Origin: JBCBRD01 sp039819785
GTDB taxonomy: Bacteria; Pseudomonadota; Alphaproteobacteria; Rhizobiales; Hyphomicrobiaceae
DNA: 62,226 bases
Reading direction: 5' to 3'
NCBI GenBank assembly: GCA_039819785.1
Contig: JBCBRH010000026.1
Location: forward strand, 1 to 62,226
Each line of letters starts with the position of its first letter. Within the stretch, counting starts at the first letter, position 1. Both the position numbers and the translations under genes were made by a program. The notes beneath the pieces were generated by a model. That model worked only from the letters and a program-made list of their open reading frames with translations. It ran no database searches and was not told the origin of the DNA. Of this stretch, positions 27,137 to 36,210 are shown piece by piece.

Positions 27137-27586
27137 TCACTCCGCCGCTTCGGAAACGGCATCCGCAAGACTGTCTTGCTGTAGGGAAATCACCAATCCG
27201 TCGAGGTCGTCGCGCATCGTGATCTGACAGGCGAGACGTGAAGTCTCGTCGGCTCCAGGAATTTCATCCAACTTGTCGAGTTCTTCGTCGTGCGCAGGCG
27301 TCACTCTCGACCGCCACTCCGCATCAAGCCGCACATGACAGGTTGCACACACGCACGCGCCGCCACACTCGGCTTTGACAGGCAGCCCCGCGCTGCGCAT
27401 CAGGTCAACGAGGTTGAGACCGTCGGCTGCCGCGCACGATAAGACCCGCCCGTCCGGCAGCTGAACCCTAAGAGTCAGATAGATTTCATCATCTGCAGAC
27501 ACAGCATCGGCTGTCGGCAAATCTGGCGCATCGTTCGGGCGGTTGTCCAAGTTGCCGATGCCGTTTTGAAGCTCGGGTTCGATCAT
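27137..27586 (-). CDS. [2Fe-2S] ferredoxin, first gene of the sulfate-assimilation operon
   Basis: The conserved part (about residues 35-149) is a plant/adrenodoxin-type [2Fe-2S] ferredoxin with cluster motif CGGACVCATC and a fourth Cys in SRLACQI. The region before it is an acidic, non-conserved extension. Start choice is uncertain: ATG 27586 gives 149 aa, while a GTG at 27661 gives 174 aa, and neither has a strong ribosome binding site. Its position seven bases upstream of cobA and in line with cysI suggests that it is the electron donor for sulfite (and perhaps APS) reductase. Confidence 0.85.
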   Translation of the reverse strand: MIEPELQNGIGNLDNRPNDAPDLPTADAVSADDEIYLTLRVQLPDGRVLSCAAADGLNLVDLMRSAGLPVKAECGGACVCATCHVRLDAEWRSRVTPAHDEELDKLDEIPGADETSRLACQITMRDDLDGLVISLQQDSLADAVSEAAE

Positions 27587-27715
27587 TTCGTCTATCTCTT
27601 GTCCGGTCGTGACGGGTGCTGCCAAGTCGTTCGCTAATTTCCTCGGCGAAGCCTGACGCACAGAGATATAGACGAAAAATATTTTCTCAAAAAGGCCAGT
27701 TCAAACATAAAAATC

Positions 27716-27728
27716 GGAATACAATTCC
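27716..27728. promoter_or_regulatory. candidate operator dyad upstream of the cys operon
   Basis: An exact inverted repeat ggaat-aca-attcc stands 55-67 bp before the furthest possible start of the operon, in an AT-rich stretch that could hold the promoter. No known regulator motif was matched. Confidence 0.35.
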
Positions 27729-27880
27729 TGGCTAGGCGGCAAAATGCCGATCTCGTTCCTAGCTTCGCAACAGCAACGTCATTCTACGTTGCAGCGCAAC
27801 AGACCGCCCGCCTCGCGCGTTCGTGAGGCCTGGGCGGGCCCAATAGTCGGACCGAAAAAGACAATGGATTGCCGAAGCGC

Positions 27881-28633
27881 TCAGCTTTCGTGCGTGTTCG
27901 GCGCGGCTTGCCGGAGCGGTGTTTCACGCAAGAAAAGGTTGAGGTCATCGGTCAGATGATGAACGTGTTCCGGCAGGGTATCCCAAGTCCGAATGGTCTT
28001 GGTCGCCGGGTGGTCGCCAGGGTCGACGGCATGAACCAGCACGGTGGTCATACCCATGGCGTGCGGCACTTCCAGATTGTGCGGCATGTCTTCAAACATC
28101 GCAGCCGTCTTGGTTTCCACCCCGTGATGCGATGCCATCCGTTCAAACGCCTCCAACTTCGGCTTGGGAACGAACGCACACGTTTCGATGGAACAGATGT
28201 CCTCGAACTGATCGAGAACGCCGAGTTTGGCTGCCACGCGTTCGGCATGCCCGCGAGACCCATTCGTGAAGATCAGCTTGCGCCCGGGCAACTGCGAAAT
28301 CGCGTCGGCCAACTCAGGATGCGCATCAACGACGGTCAGATCGATGTCGTGGACATAATCGAGGAACGCCTGCGGTTCGATTTTATGAACTTGCATCAGC
28401 CCAGATAGCGTCGTGCCATATTGATAATAATATGATTTCTGCAGGTGGCGCGCCTGCTCATACGGCAGACCGATGCGCTTTGCGATAAACTCACCCATGC
28501 GGCGGTCCACCTGGGCAAACAAGTTGCAGTCAGCTGGATAGAGCGTGTTGTCGAGGTCAAAGATCCACGTGGTCGTCTGCTCAAACGTTCGCGCATCAAC
28601 TGGCAAAAGTCGTTTCCCTTTCAAATGGTCCAT
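27881..28633 (-). CDS. HAD-family pyrimidine 5'-nucleotidase-like phosphatase (SDT1-like)
   Basis: The product is about 250 aa from ATG 28633; a TTG at 28663 would add ten residues. HAD motif I is FDLDNTLYPAD, motif II is FTNGSRGH, and motif IV lies in MFEDMPHNLE, with a helical cap after motif I (YEQARHLQKSYYYQYGTTLSGLM). This pattern matches SDT1/PHM8-type pyrimidine 5'-nucleotidases, which dephosphorylate UMP/CMP or pyrophosphorylated analogues. It is encoded just downstream of argB on the same strand, a common arrangement in this group. Confidence 0.9.
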   Translation of the reverse strand: MDHLKGKRLLPVDARTFEQTTTWIFDLDNTLYPADCNLFAQVDRRMGEFIAKRIGLPYEQARHLQKSYYYQYGTTLSGLMQVHKIEPQAFLDYVHDIDLTVVDAHPELADAISQLPGRKLIFTNGSRGHAERVAAKLGVLDQFEDICSIETCAFVPKPKLEAFERMASHHGVETKTAAMFEDMPHNLEVPHAMGMTTVLVHAVDPGDHPATKTIRTWDTLPEHVHHLTDDLNLFLRETPLRQAAPNTHES

Positions 28634-28764
28634 CGTGATTGCCCGCCAGGTAAACTGTGGCAAGTCGCCAAAGTGTAAGCCGGGCTCCGTACGATCCTAA
28701 GGCAGCCGGAGAAACCACCCAAAACCCCGAAAACCCGAAAAACCTCTCAGCAGAACCAAAACCA

Positions 28765-29757
28765 CTAGACGACAGGTGGGCTCGCCGGATTTTCCTTACC
28801 CACCAGCGTGCCGACACCATGTTCGGTGAACAGCTCCAGCAGGACACAATGGGGGACGCGGCCATCGATAATCACGACCGCTTCGACGCCAGCTTCCACC
28901 ACCTCGATGCACCCCTCGACTTTCGGGATCATACCACCCGAGATCGTTCCATCACGGATCAGCCCACGCGCCTCGTCAACCCTGAGCTGCGTCAACAGCC
29001 GCTTGGATTTGTCCATGACGCCTGCAACATCCGTCAGCAGTAAAAGCCGCTTCGCCTTCATCCGCGCTGCAAGGGCCGACGCAAAACTGTCCGCGTTGAC
29101 GTTGAGCGTCTCGCCGTCGGCTGACTGCGCAACCGGCGCGATGACGGGGATCAGATCGGACTTGGAAATCACATCGACAATGTGCGGGTTCACTTGGACT
29201 GGATCGCCGACATACCCAATATCGACCGCCTTCATCAGGTTTGACGTGGGATCGGGCATGCTGGTGATTTTCTCGGCAATCACGAGGTTCGCATCCTTGC
29301 CGGAGATGCCGACGGCTTGCCCGCCCTGGCGATTGATCGCCGACACGATTTGCTTGTTGATGGCGCCTGCAAGAACCATTTCAACGATTTCGACCGTTGG
29401 TTTATCGGTCACGCGCAGGCCATGCAGGAATTCGGACTTGATCTGAAGCTTCGCGAGCATGGCTGCAATCTGTGGCCCGCCACCATGCACCACGATCGGA
29501 TTCACGCCCGACTGTTTGAGATAGACAATATCCTGCGCAAAGGCGTCAGCCAGCGCCTCATCACCCATCGCATGGCCACCAAACTTTATGACGACCGTTT
29601 GGTTATCATATCGAATGAGGTGAGGCAGCGCCTCTGCCAGAATACGGGCCTGCACATGCGCATCACGCCGCGCACCAAACCCGTTGGCCGACGGGTCATC
29701 ATCAGCCTTCACATCTGGCAGGCGCTCTTGCGGTGTCTTGACGGTGTTTTCGGTCAT
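28765..29757 (-). CDS. argB: acetylglutamate kinase
   Basis: The product is 330 aa, somewhat longer than the usual about 300 because of an N-terminal extension of roughly 45 residues. The kinase core has VIKFGGHAMGD, VHGGGPQI and a NVNADSFASALAA stretch for ATP binding, ending in HGVGTLVGKE. It phosphorylates N-acetylglutamate in arginine synthesis. The start is ATG 29757; a GTG nine bases upstream (29766) is an alternative. Alphaproteobacterial ArgB is often feedback-inhibited by arginine, but that is not visible here. Confidence 0.95.
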   Translation of the reverse strand: MTENTVKTPQERLPDVKADDDPSANGFGARRDAHVQARILAEALPHLIRYDNQTVVIKFGGHAMGDEALADAFAQDIVYLKQSGVNPIVVHGGGPQIAAMLAKLQIKSEFLHGLRVTDKPTVEIVEMVLAGAINKQIVSAINRQGGQAVGISGKDANLVIAEKITSMPDPTSNLMKAVDIGYVGDPVQVNPHIVDVISKSDLIPVIAPVAQSADGETLNVNADSFASALAARMKAKRLLLLTDVAGVMDKSKRLLTQLRVDEARGLIRDGTISGGMIPKVEGCIEVVEAGVEAVVIIDGRVPHCVLLELFTEHGVGTLVGKENPASPPVV

Positions 29758-29766
29758 CGCTGTCAC

Positions 29767-30093
29767 GGAAGTTCGAGGAAAAACAGCACGACTAAATGCT
29801 GCAAAGTGGCGGCAAGGTCGCAGAACTATGGCGCATCTTCAATGGCACTCGCATGGACCGCTGCCGTTATATCCGGGCCGCGCCCACAAACAATGAAATT
29901 CGGCGCGTAAAAAGAGCCGGGACAGTGCGATACAACAGCCACGATATTTTCGTGCATGACTGTGTCGCGGCACCTGTCGCCAGCGCGAATATGATAGATT
30001 AGGGCTATTGCTACTGTTGACGATCGCGATCGGTAGGACCGACCGGTTATCAGGCCCCACGCAGACCAATTTGAAAGGAGCGACAGGCCAAGT
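29767..30093. other. divergent promoter region between argB and the ClpN-domain gene
   Basis: About 325 bases, no gene supported. It probably holds both promoters and the ribosome binding site GAAAGGAGCG before 30094. No other structure was recognised. Confidence 0.5.
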
Positions 30094-32232
30094 ATGGAAC
30101 CAGGACTGTTGGAAGAGTTTGGCAGCCTGCCGGTTTCCCCGGCCTTGGCAGCCAGCCTGAAACGCGCAGCCGATTATGCGCAACAGCAGTCCCATGCCGA
30201 AATCGCTCTCGAACACTTGCTTTTGTCGTTGGTGGAAGACGCAGATGCATTGCGCATTCTCACCGCTAGCGGCATCCGAACCGATCAATTGAACTCCGAC
30301 GTCGCCAACCATCTGGGCCACCTTGAGGCCCGGCTCGATGGCAGCGGGACCCAGCATCCCACCGTCTCCGACAATGTCAAAGGCGTTCTAAAAGGGGCAG
30401 CCGTCGCAGCACGTGGCAAGCGCCGCGAGATCGACGGTGCGATTGTACTTGCAGCCATCGTTGGTGACGGAAAAAGCCCGGCCGCGCATATTCTCAGTTC
30501 ACAAGGGCTGACGTTCGACGCAGCTATTCAGGCGATCCAGGCTGCTCCAGCAAACCCGGCGCCGGTGGTGGGACCGGAGAGTGCAAACCTACAAACGGCG
30601 AACACACCGGCCTACGATGCCGCCAGCGATCCATTTCCAGCACCCAGTCTGGAGCGGACCGCATCACCGACCACGAACTATACTCAGGCAAGAGCTGCAG
30701 CACAGCCATCACTCGGTCAGCAACCGCCACCGACACGCCAACCGCGCAATCCTGCCGACATCATTGCCGAGGCGCGATCAAAAGTTCACGGTGCCAAAAA
30801 TCCAGGACTCAGCGAACTCTCCGTCAAAGACGTGACAGATGGTCCCCCGTCATCCACGGCGAGTGCAACCCTCGATCCTTCGACGGAGACAACATCTACG
30901 CAGCCGCCAGCATCTGCACCAGGGACTGAGCCGGTGGCGCGTCCTGTGCTTCCCAACCCAGCGCCACGCCTCGCCGATGCACCCCCGTCATCTGGTGGTA
31001 ACCGGCCGGGCTACAAACTGCCTTTGCGCCCACCGCCGACAGACAGCAACCCGCTGTCACCACGTCCAAAACCCATGCCATCTGTACAGCCAGATAGCCG
31101 GCGTCAGGCTCGCCCCGCTGCACCATCAGGGGCACGCGGCCTATCCGCCGATGGCCAACGACAACCACCTGAATTGCCGCCTATTCCCGACGGCCCCTCC
31201 ATCGCAACCCGCCCCCCCGGACCGCCCTCACCAGCTGGACCGCCTTCACCACCTGTACCGTCATCACCACCGGACGGAGATGCCCGGCAAGAGCCCCGCT
31301 TCAACGCTTACCCTCAACCAAGGCTTGAGCCTCAGCAATCAGCCGCGCCGGGGCCGGGGCCGGGACTAGAATCGGGCGCATCGCCACAGACCGCAGCCGC
31401 GCCAGTCAGGCCCACGCCGCCGCCAGGTTTCCTGCCAGCTGACGGCCGACCTTTACCGCCACCAGCACCACATACAGATCCACGACAGCTTCAACGGGAC
31501 CAGACGAAGCAGCAGCGCCCGCCAGGCCAGTTCCCGCCGGCTCAACCACAGCACGGTGGACACCCGCAGCGGCCAATTCAGCCCGGACAGCCTGGTAGTG
31601 GAACCTTGCCGCCTGGGCCAGCCCCGCAAGCGCACCACGCGCCGGTCGGTAGGCCTTCAGCCGTCGCGTCCATCGTTGCCGAACCTTTCGACCGCGATGT
31701 CCTACTCGATGCAATCCCTGAGCGGATGAAAGCCAACGTTCCAACCATCATCGAATTAGCGGTCTCTCAGGGGCAACTGGCGGGCCTGGCTGATGCCGGC
31801 CACAGCTACCCAGGCATCCGCGCACCCGATGGCCAAAGCGGGCTTTCCGCAATCAGCATGCGCCTGCGCGCGCCTGCAGGGGCATTTTATATCGAGAGCA
31901 ACACGCCCGAAACGCACATGCTCAACATCTACGGTTCAACCCGTGGCGATGAGCCCGTCACATGGCGCTGGACCGTCACGCCGAAAAAGGCGGGCCGTGG
32001 CGCGCTCCAATTGAAGACGACCAGCCGCTCCATGGGTGGTGATGGTTTGGCGTCGGAAAGTTCGCTAGACGGTGAAATCGGCGACGTCCGCATCTCAAGA
32101 CGTTGGAGCCGCGTCTTCGGGCGGTTCATCCGGTTTCTCGTCTACGTCGGCTTAGGCGCGGCCCTGGGTGTTGCCGCCGTTTCGATCCCATTGACCGAAG
32201 GGCTTCAATCACTCATCAAGCAGACGTTCTGA
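30094..32232 (+). CDS. Clp N-terminal-domain protein with a proline-rich linker and C-terminal membrane anchor
   Basis: The product is 712 aa. Residues about 14-150 form two helical Clp-N repeats (LKRAADYAQQQSHAEIALEH, then a second GAAVAARGKRREIDGAIVLAA block), the substrate or adaptor-binding module of ClpA/B/C. No AAA domain follows. Residues about 150-520 are a long Pro/Ala/Ser linker, probably disordered or cell-wall spanning. The C-terminal about 150 residues form a small beta domain with WRWTVTPKKAGRGALQL, then one membrane helix (FLVYVGLGAALGVAAVSIP) and a short tail. It lies on the opposite strand between engB and argB. The function is unknown; a membrane-tethered adaptor or stress sensor is inference. 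Confidence 0.75.
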   Translation: MEPGLLEEFGSLPVSPALAASLKRAADYAQQQSHAEIALEHLLLSLVEDADALRILTASGIRTDQLNSDVANHLGHLEARLDGSGTQHPTVSDNVKGVLKGAAVAARGKRREIDGAIVLAAIVGDGKSPAAHILSSQGLTFDAAIQAIQAAPANPAPVVGPESANLQTANTPAYDAASDPFPAPSLERTASPTTNYTQARAAAQPSLGQQPPPTRQPRNPADIIAEARSKVHGAKNPGLSELSVKDVTDGPPSSTASATLDPSTETTSTQPPASAPGTEPVARPVLPNPAPRLADAPPSSGGNRPGYKLPLRPPPTDSNPLSPRPKPMPSVQPDSRRQARPAAPSGARGLSADGQRQPPELPPIPDGPSIATRPPGPPSPAGPPSPPVPSSPPDGDARQEPRFNAYPQPRLEPQQSAAPGPGPGLESGASPQTAAAPVRPTPPPGFLPADGRPLPPPAPHTDPRQLQRDQTKQQRPPGQFPPAQPQHGGHPQRPIQPGQPGSGTLPPGPAPQAHHAPVGRPSAVASIVAEPFDRDVLLDAIPERMKANVPTIIELAVSQGQLAGLADAGHSYPGIRAPDGQSGLSAISMRLRAPAGAFYIESNTPETHMLNIYGSTRGDEPVTWRWTVTPKKAGRGALQLKTTSRSMGGDGLASESSLDGEIGDVRISRRWSRVFGRFIRFLVYVGLGAALGVAAVSIPLTEGLQSLIKQTF

Positions 32233-32295
32233 AGCGACACATCTTTTTCCCACCTTGAGGTCTAAGACAGACGACCAGCGCAATACGTGAGAAGA

Positions 32296-32994
32296 TCAGG
32301 TTGCCGCCGCCAGATCGACACCGGCCAGTTGTGCCACGGTCGCTCGAAGCTCGGGTACACCATGCCCTTTTTCCGCTGACGTCACGAGCACATCGGGAAA
32401 GGCAGCTGGGTGCTTCGCAATCACCTGCGTCGTCGCGGTCTTGACGGCCTGGAGCTTGTAGGCATTCAGCTTATCGCCCTTGGTCAAAACGATCTGATAG
32501 GTCACCGCGGATGCATCGAGCATCCCCATGATGTCCCGGTCGATGTCTTTCAGACCATGGCGGCTGTCGATCAACAAGAACACGCGCGATAACGTTGGCC
32601 GCCCGCGCAGATAATCCTTCACCAAGTCGGTCCATTGATCGACCTTGGCCTTGGGGGCCTTGGCGAACCCATAGCCTGGTAAATCGAACAGATAACAATC
32701 GACTAAGCCAGGTTCTGGCTCGAAGACATTGAGTTCCTGCGTACGCCCTGGAGTGTTCGATGTCCGCGCCAGACCATGTTTTCGGACGAGCGCATTGATC
32801 AAGCTGGACTTGCCAACATTCGAACGCCCGGCAAAGGCCACTTCGGGACGATCCCCAGGTGGCAGATGTTCAATTCCAATGACACCTTTGACGAAACGCC
32901 ATGGCCTCAGGAAAAGCCGGTCGCCCGCCGCCAGTTCCGCAGCAGAAAAAGCGGCCTCTTCATCACCTGTCGGACCTGTCATATCATGTGCCAA
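32296..32994 (-). CDS. engB: ribosome biogenesis GTPase EngB/YihA
   Basis: The product is 232 aa of the TRAFAC GTPase family. The G motifs are present: GRSNVGKSSLIN (G1), a T in NTPGRTQ (G2), DLPGYGFA (G3), TKGDKL (G4) and SAEKGHG (G5). EngB assists 50S subunit assembly. The start is taken as TTG 32994; an ATG four codons in (32982) is also possible. It follows yidC in the same direction, consistent with the rpmH-rnpA-yidC-engB transcription unit. Confidence 0.95.
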   Translation of the reverse strand: MAHDMTGPTGDEEAAFSAAELAAGDRLFLRPWRFVKGVIGIEHLPPGDRPEVAFAGRSNVGKSSLINALVRKHGLARTSNTPGRTQELNVFEPEPGLVDCYLFDLPGYGFAKAPKAKVDQWTDLVKDYLRGRPTLSRVFLLIDSRHGLKDIDRDIMGMLDASAVTYQIVLTKGDKLNAYKLQAVKTATTQVIAKHPAAFPDVLVTSAEKGHGVPELRATVAQLAGVDLAAAT

Positions 32995-33018
32995 TGCCTA
33001 ATGCCTGCGGCGGTGGCC

Positions 33019-34884
33019 TCAGTCACTCTTTTTGGTCCCATTGCCCGGTCTCAGATTACTCAGACTGCCAAGCGTCTTCTTCATGTTATCGACCAATGGC
33101 ACCTCCGTGCCCGACCGCTTCATGATGTAATACTGCTGTATCAACGACAACACGTTGTTCCAGGCCCAGTAGAGAACCAGTCCGGCTGGGAACGTCGCCA
33201 GCAGGAAGGTGAACATCACCGGCATCCAGTTGAAGATCATCTGCTGCGTTGGGTCAGGCTGCGGCGGATTGAGCTGCATCTGGAGCCACATCGTGACACC
33301 CATGATAATCGGCCAGGCCCCGACGAGCAGGAACATCGGCGGATCCCACGGGATTAACCCGAACAGGTTGAAGATCGACGTCGGGTCTGGCGCGGAAAGG
33401 TCCGTGATCCATCCATAAAACGGCGCATGCCGCATATCGATCGAAACAAAAAGCACCTTATAGAGCGCGAAGAACACGGGGATCTGCAAAAGGATCGGTA
33501 GACACCCAGCCAATGGGTTGATCTTTTCCTTCTGATAAAGCTGCATGAGCTCTTGTTGCTGACGCTTCTTGTCGTCTGCATACTTCTCACGCAGTTTTTC
33601 CATGTCCGGCTGCAGCCGCTTCATAGCGGCCATGGACTCGTAGGCCTTGTTGGCGAGCGGGAAAAACAGCGCCTTCACCACAACCGTGACGCACAGAATC
33701 GCCACGCCAAAGTTGCCGATCAGTGTGTAGAACCAGTGCAGCAGCCAATAGAGCGGCTTCGTGATGAACCAGAACCAGCCCCAGTCGACAAGGTAATTGA
33801 ATTCGAGGATCGATTTGGCCTCTTCGTAGCCTTCGATCAGCTCGACGTTCTTGGCCCCGGCAAAAACGTACGATGTGTTGTTTGCAACACCGCCCCTGGG
33901 CACAGTAACCGCACCAACGAGGTATTCGCTTTCGAAAGCCTCAAGCCCTTGCGTACCACGGGCCCGTGCCAGTCGAAGGTTGGCGGAATACGTCGCGCTT
34001 TGATCCGGCACGATCGCGGTCGCCCAATACTTGTCCGTAAACCCGATCCATCCGCCAACGATGTTTTCGAGCCGTTTGCTTCCACCCGGCTCCATCAGTT
34101 CGCCATAGGTCAGCTCCTGAAGCCCAGCCTCCCCCGCCCAACCGATAATACCCTCGTGCTGAATGAAGAAGTTTTCGATCTTGGGCGTGCCATAGCGGTA
34201 GATGCGCGCGTAAGGGTAGAGGACAACATCGCCTGCGCTGGTGTTTGTCACGCTGTCTTCAAGCGTGAACATGTAGTGCTCATCGACACTGATCATTCGC
34301 TTGAACGATAACCCTTCGCCGTTATCCCAGGTCAGCACCAGCGGTTTGTCAGGCGTCAACTCCGCTCCGTCTGCCACCTGCCATTCGGTATCACCATCCG
34401 GCACCTTCGTTTTGGTGCCAGCCGCAGGCACCCACCGGTGTTCGGCGAAGTACGGGACGTTGGAACTTGCAGGCGTGAAGATCTGAATCAGCGGAGACGT
34501 TTTGTCGGGCTCGACGTGATAGTCGACGAGCTTCACGTCATCGATGCGCGCACCGCGCAGACCAATCGAGCCTTCGATCGACGGCGTCTTGATCGGGATC
34601 CGCTTACCGGTAGGCGCGGTTGGAGCTGTCGAGGCAACGCCCGCTGGGCCTGCCGGTGGAACCAACGACGTTCCGGCCTGACCACCGGCTGCCGATGGCG
34701 TCGTTTGAGCACCCTGGCTCCCGCCGGCCGGGGTCGTTCCGTCGGCGATCGTGGTGCCAAGGTCGGGGACCGGCTTTGGGGGTGGAAACAAGAATTGCCA
34801 CGTCAAAAGAATGGCCATTGACGCGATAACCGCAATCAGCAGGTTCTTATGATCGTCGGGTTGTTGCGGCTGCTGCCCCTGCAT
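33019..34884 (-). CDS. yidC: membrane protein insertase YidC
   Basis: The product is 621 aa, usual for Gram-negative YidC. The first helix is LLIAVIASMAILLTWQFLF, followed by a long periplasmic beta domain (about residues 70-370). The insertase core has five helices and contains the conserved AIYKVLF-like ALYKVLFVSIDMRHAPFYGWI and FNWMPVMFTFLLATFPAGLVLYW segments. YidC inserts membrane proteins alone or with SecYEG. ATG 34884 was chosen for its AGAGG ribosome binding site and because the extra 16 upstream codons are not conserved-like. Confidence 0.96.
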   Translation of the reverse strand: MQGQQPQQPDDHKNLLIAVIASMAILLTWQFLFPPPKPVPDLGTTIADGTTPAGGSQGAQTTPSAAGGQAGTSLVPPAGPAGVASTAPTAPTGKRIPIKTPSIEGSIGLRGARIDDVKLVDYHVEPDKTSPLIQIFTPASSNVPYFAEHRWVPAAGTKTKVPDGDTEWQVADGAELTPDKPLVLTWDNGEGLSFKRMISVDEHYMFTLEDSVTNTSAGDVVLYPYARIYRYGTPKIENFFIQHEGIIGWAGEAGLQELTYGELMEPGGSKRLENIVGGWIGFTDKYWATAIVPDQSATYSANLRLARARGTQGLEAFESEYLVGAVTVPRGGVANNTSYVFAGAKNVELIEGYEEAKSILEFNYLVDWGWFWFITKPLYWLLHWFYTLIGNFGVAILCVTVVVKALFFPLANKAYESMAAMKRLQPDMEKLREKYADDKKRQQQELMQLYQKEKINPLAGCLPILLQIPVFFALYKVLFVSIDMRHAPFYGWITDLSAPDPTSIFNLFGLIPWDPPMFLLVGAWPIIMGVTMWLQMQLNPPQPDPTQQMIFNWMPVMFTFLLATFPAGLVLYWAWNNVLSLIQQYYIMKRSGTEVPLVDNMKKTLGSLSNLRPGNGTKKSD

Positions 34885-35145
34885 TCCAAGCCTCTGTTCA
34901 ATCGCGAAACAGCTGGTCGGCTCACCGACCATGGAAGCGTTCGCTGATGGATATAATCACAGTAATTGCCCCGCAAAACCATAACGCGGTTGCGGTCATC
35001 ACTACATTGGTGTTCGGCCTTGCCCGACCGTCGTCTCAGCGTGCGTTTGTCCCAACTTACAGACTTTGACACGCGTCGGTCCCGGATCGGCGGGGCATGC
35101 GCGGACTGTTTCAGGCCACGGCCTAGCACGCAAGTGATGGATAGA

Positions 35146-35568
35146 CTACTTCCGCGCACCGTCACGTTGCCGCAACGCACGATTGACTTGCAAAACGGCC
35201 CGCTTCACGTCTTCAACGAGATCCGAGTAAGGCTTCTGTTCAGCAGCCTTACGCGCAACCACCACATAATCGCAACGCGTCCCCATATCATCGGTCAACG
35301 GCAGGATTTCTGCGATTGCGGACTTCAACCGCCGCCGAATGCGGTTCCGCGTCACGGCATTTCCGATCTTTTTGGTGATCGTGAAGCCAAACCGCGGTCC
35401 ATCGTATCCAGGAGGTCCCGCATGAAACGCCACCGGGGCTGCAGGGTCCTCTTTGCCAGAACTCCTCGATGTGTCCCCTCGCAATTTGCCCTCAAGTAAA
35501 AAGGCGTCCGACGAAAACCGTCGACCGCCTCTGACACGAAGGAATTCGCGCCGCGATTTCAATGTCAC
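35146..35568 (-). CDS. rnpA: ribonuclease P protein component
   Basis: The product is about 140 aa. The RnpA signature is FTITKKIGNAVTRNRIRRRLK, with an N-terminal SRREFLRVRGGRRF that matches the RREFLRV-type start of the family. It helps RNase P RNA process the 5' end of pre-tRNAs. The start is a non-ATG codon: GTG 35568, or TTG two codons later, both next to AAGGTG. An insertion around residues 30-55 makes it slightly longer than E. coli RnpA. yidD is not present between rnpA and yidC. Confidence 0.93.
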   Translation of the reverse strand: MTLKSRREFLRVRGGRRFSSDAFLLEGKLRGDTSRSSGKEDPAAPVAFHAGPPGYDGPRFGFTITKKIGNAVTRNRIRRRLKSAIAEILPLTDDMGTRCDYVVVARKAAEQKPYSDLVEDVKRAVLQVNRALRQRDGARK

Positions 35569-35690
35569 AACACCTTGCACGTTAGAAGGTCTCGTGTTGT
35601 ACGCGGAACGACCAAATCTGCGACAACATAAATAGGGACCACGTGTTGCACGCAAAACCAGACAGCGCGCCGTAGGTCGATCCGCCAGGT

Positions 35691-35825
35691 TTAGGCTGAC
35701 AACCGCTTGCGACCCTTGGCACGGCGACGTGCGAGAACCTTAAGTCCACCTTTCGTGGACAGACGCGCGCGGAAACCATGACGGCGCTTACGAACCAGCC
35801 GGCTCGGTTGATAAGTACGTTTCAC
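35691..35825 (-). CDS. rpmH: 50S ribosomal protein L34
   Basis: The product is 44 aa, exactly the standard length: it begins with KRTYQPSRLVRKRRHGFR and ends GRKRLSA. The start is GTG 35825, preceded by GGAG at suitable spacing. It is the first gene of the rpmH-rnpA-yidC-engB unit. Confidence 0.97.
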   Translation of the reverse strand: MKRTYQPSRLVRKRRHGFRARLSTKGGLKVLARRRAKGRKRLSA

Positions 35826-36210
35826 CGGTTCTAACTCCAATTGGGACCGCCACACGTGCAGTGTGACGTCAAGGGGCTGGCACAGACCGATATCGGCAGT
35901 GCGCCCTTCAAACCTCAAAAAAACAGAAGCCGCGTGTATAGGGGGCACCCGAAGCCAAGTCAACGCACAACGCCACAAAGCCAGCCAATCACCCGCCCAG
36001 CCCTCTTACGCCATCGCTGCCACCCCCCAAATCAAGCGTGCACGTTCCTGCGTGCAAGTCCCCGCGTTCACGGGACTTCACGAAATGACGGCGGCGCTCA
36101 CGTGTCCGCGAGAGCCCATTTCATTCCAAAGCGACGTCAGTCATGGTTGCGCCAGCTGGAGAACAGCAATCGTGGCCCAACGAGGCCAACAAAAAACGAG
36201 AGCAGCAAAG
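35826..36210. other. divergent promoter region between rpmH and the DUF547 gene
   Basis: About 385 bases. Although the frame of the DUF547 gene stays open upstream, the translation there is not protein-like, so it is treated as noncoding. It should contain the strong rpmH promoter. Confidence 0.55.

Noticed and set aside
27800..27842. Inverted repeat ccgcccgcctc/gaggcctgggcgg as a terminator of the HAD phosphatase gene
   Set aside because: The stem is bulged and no T-run follows on the minus strand; it is not strong enough to list.
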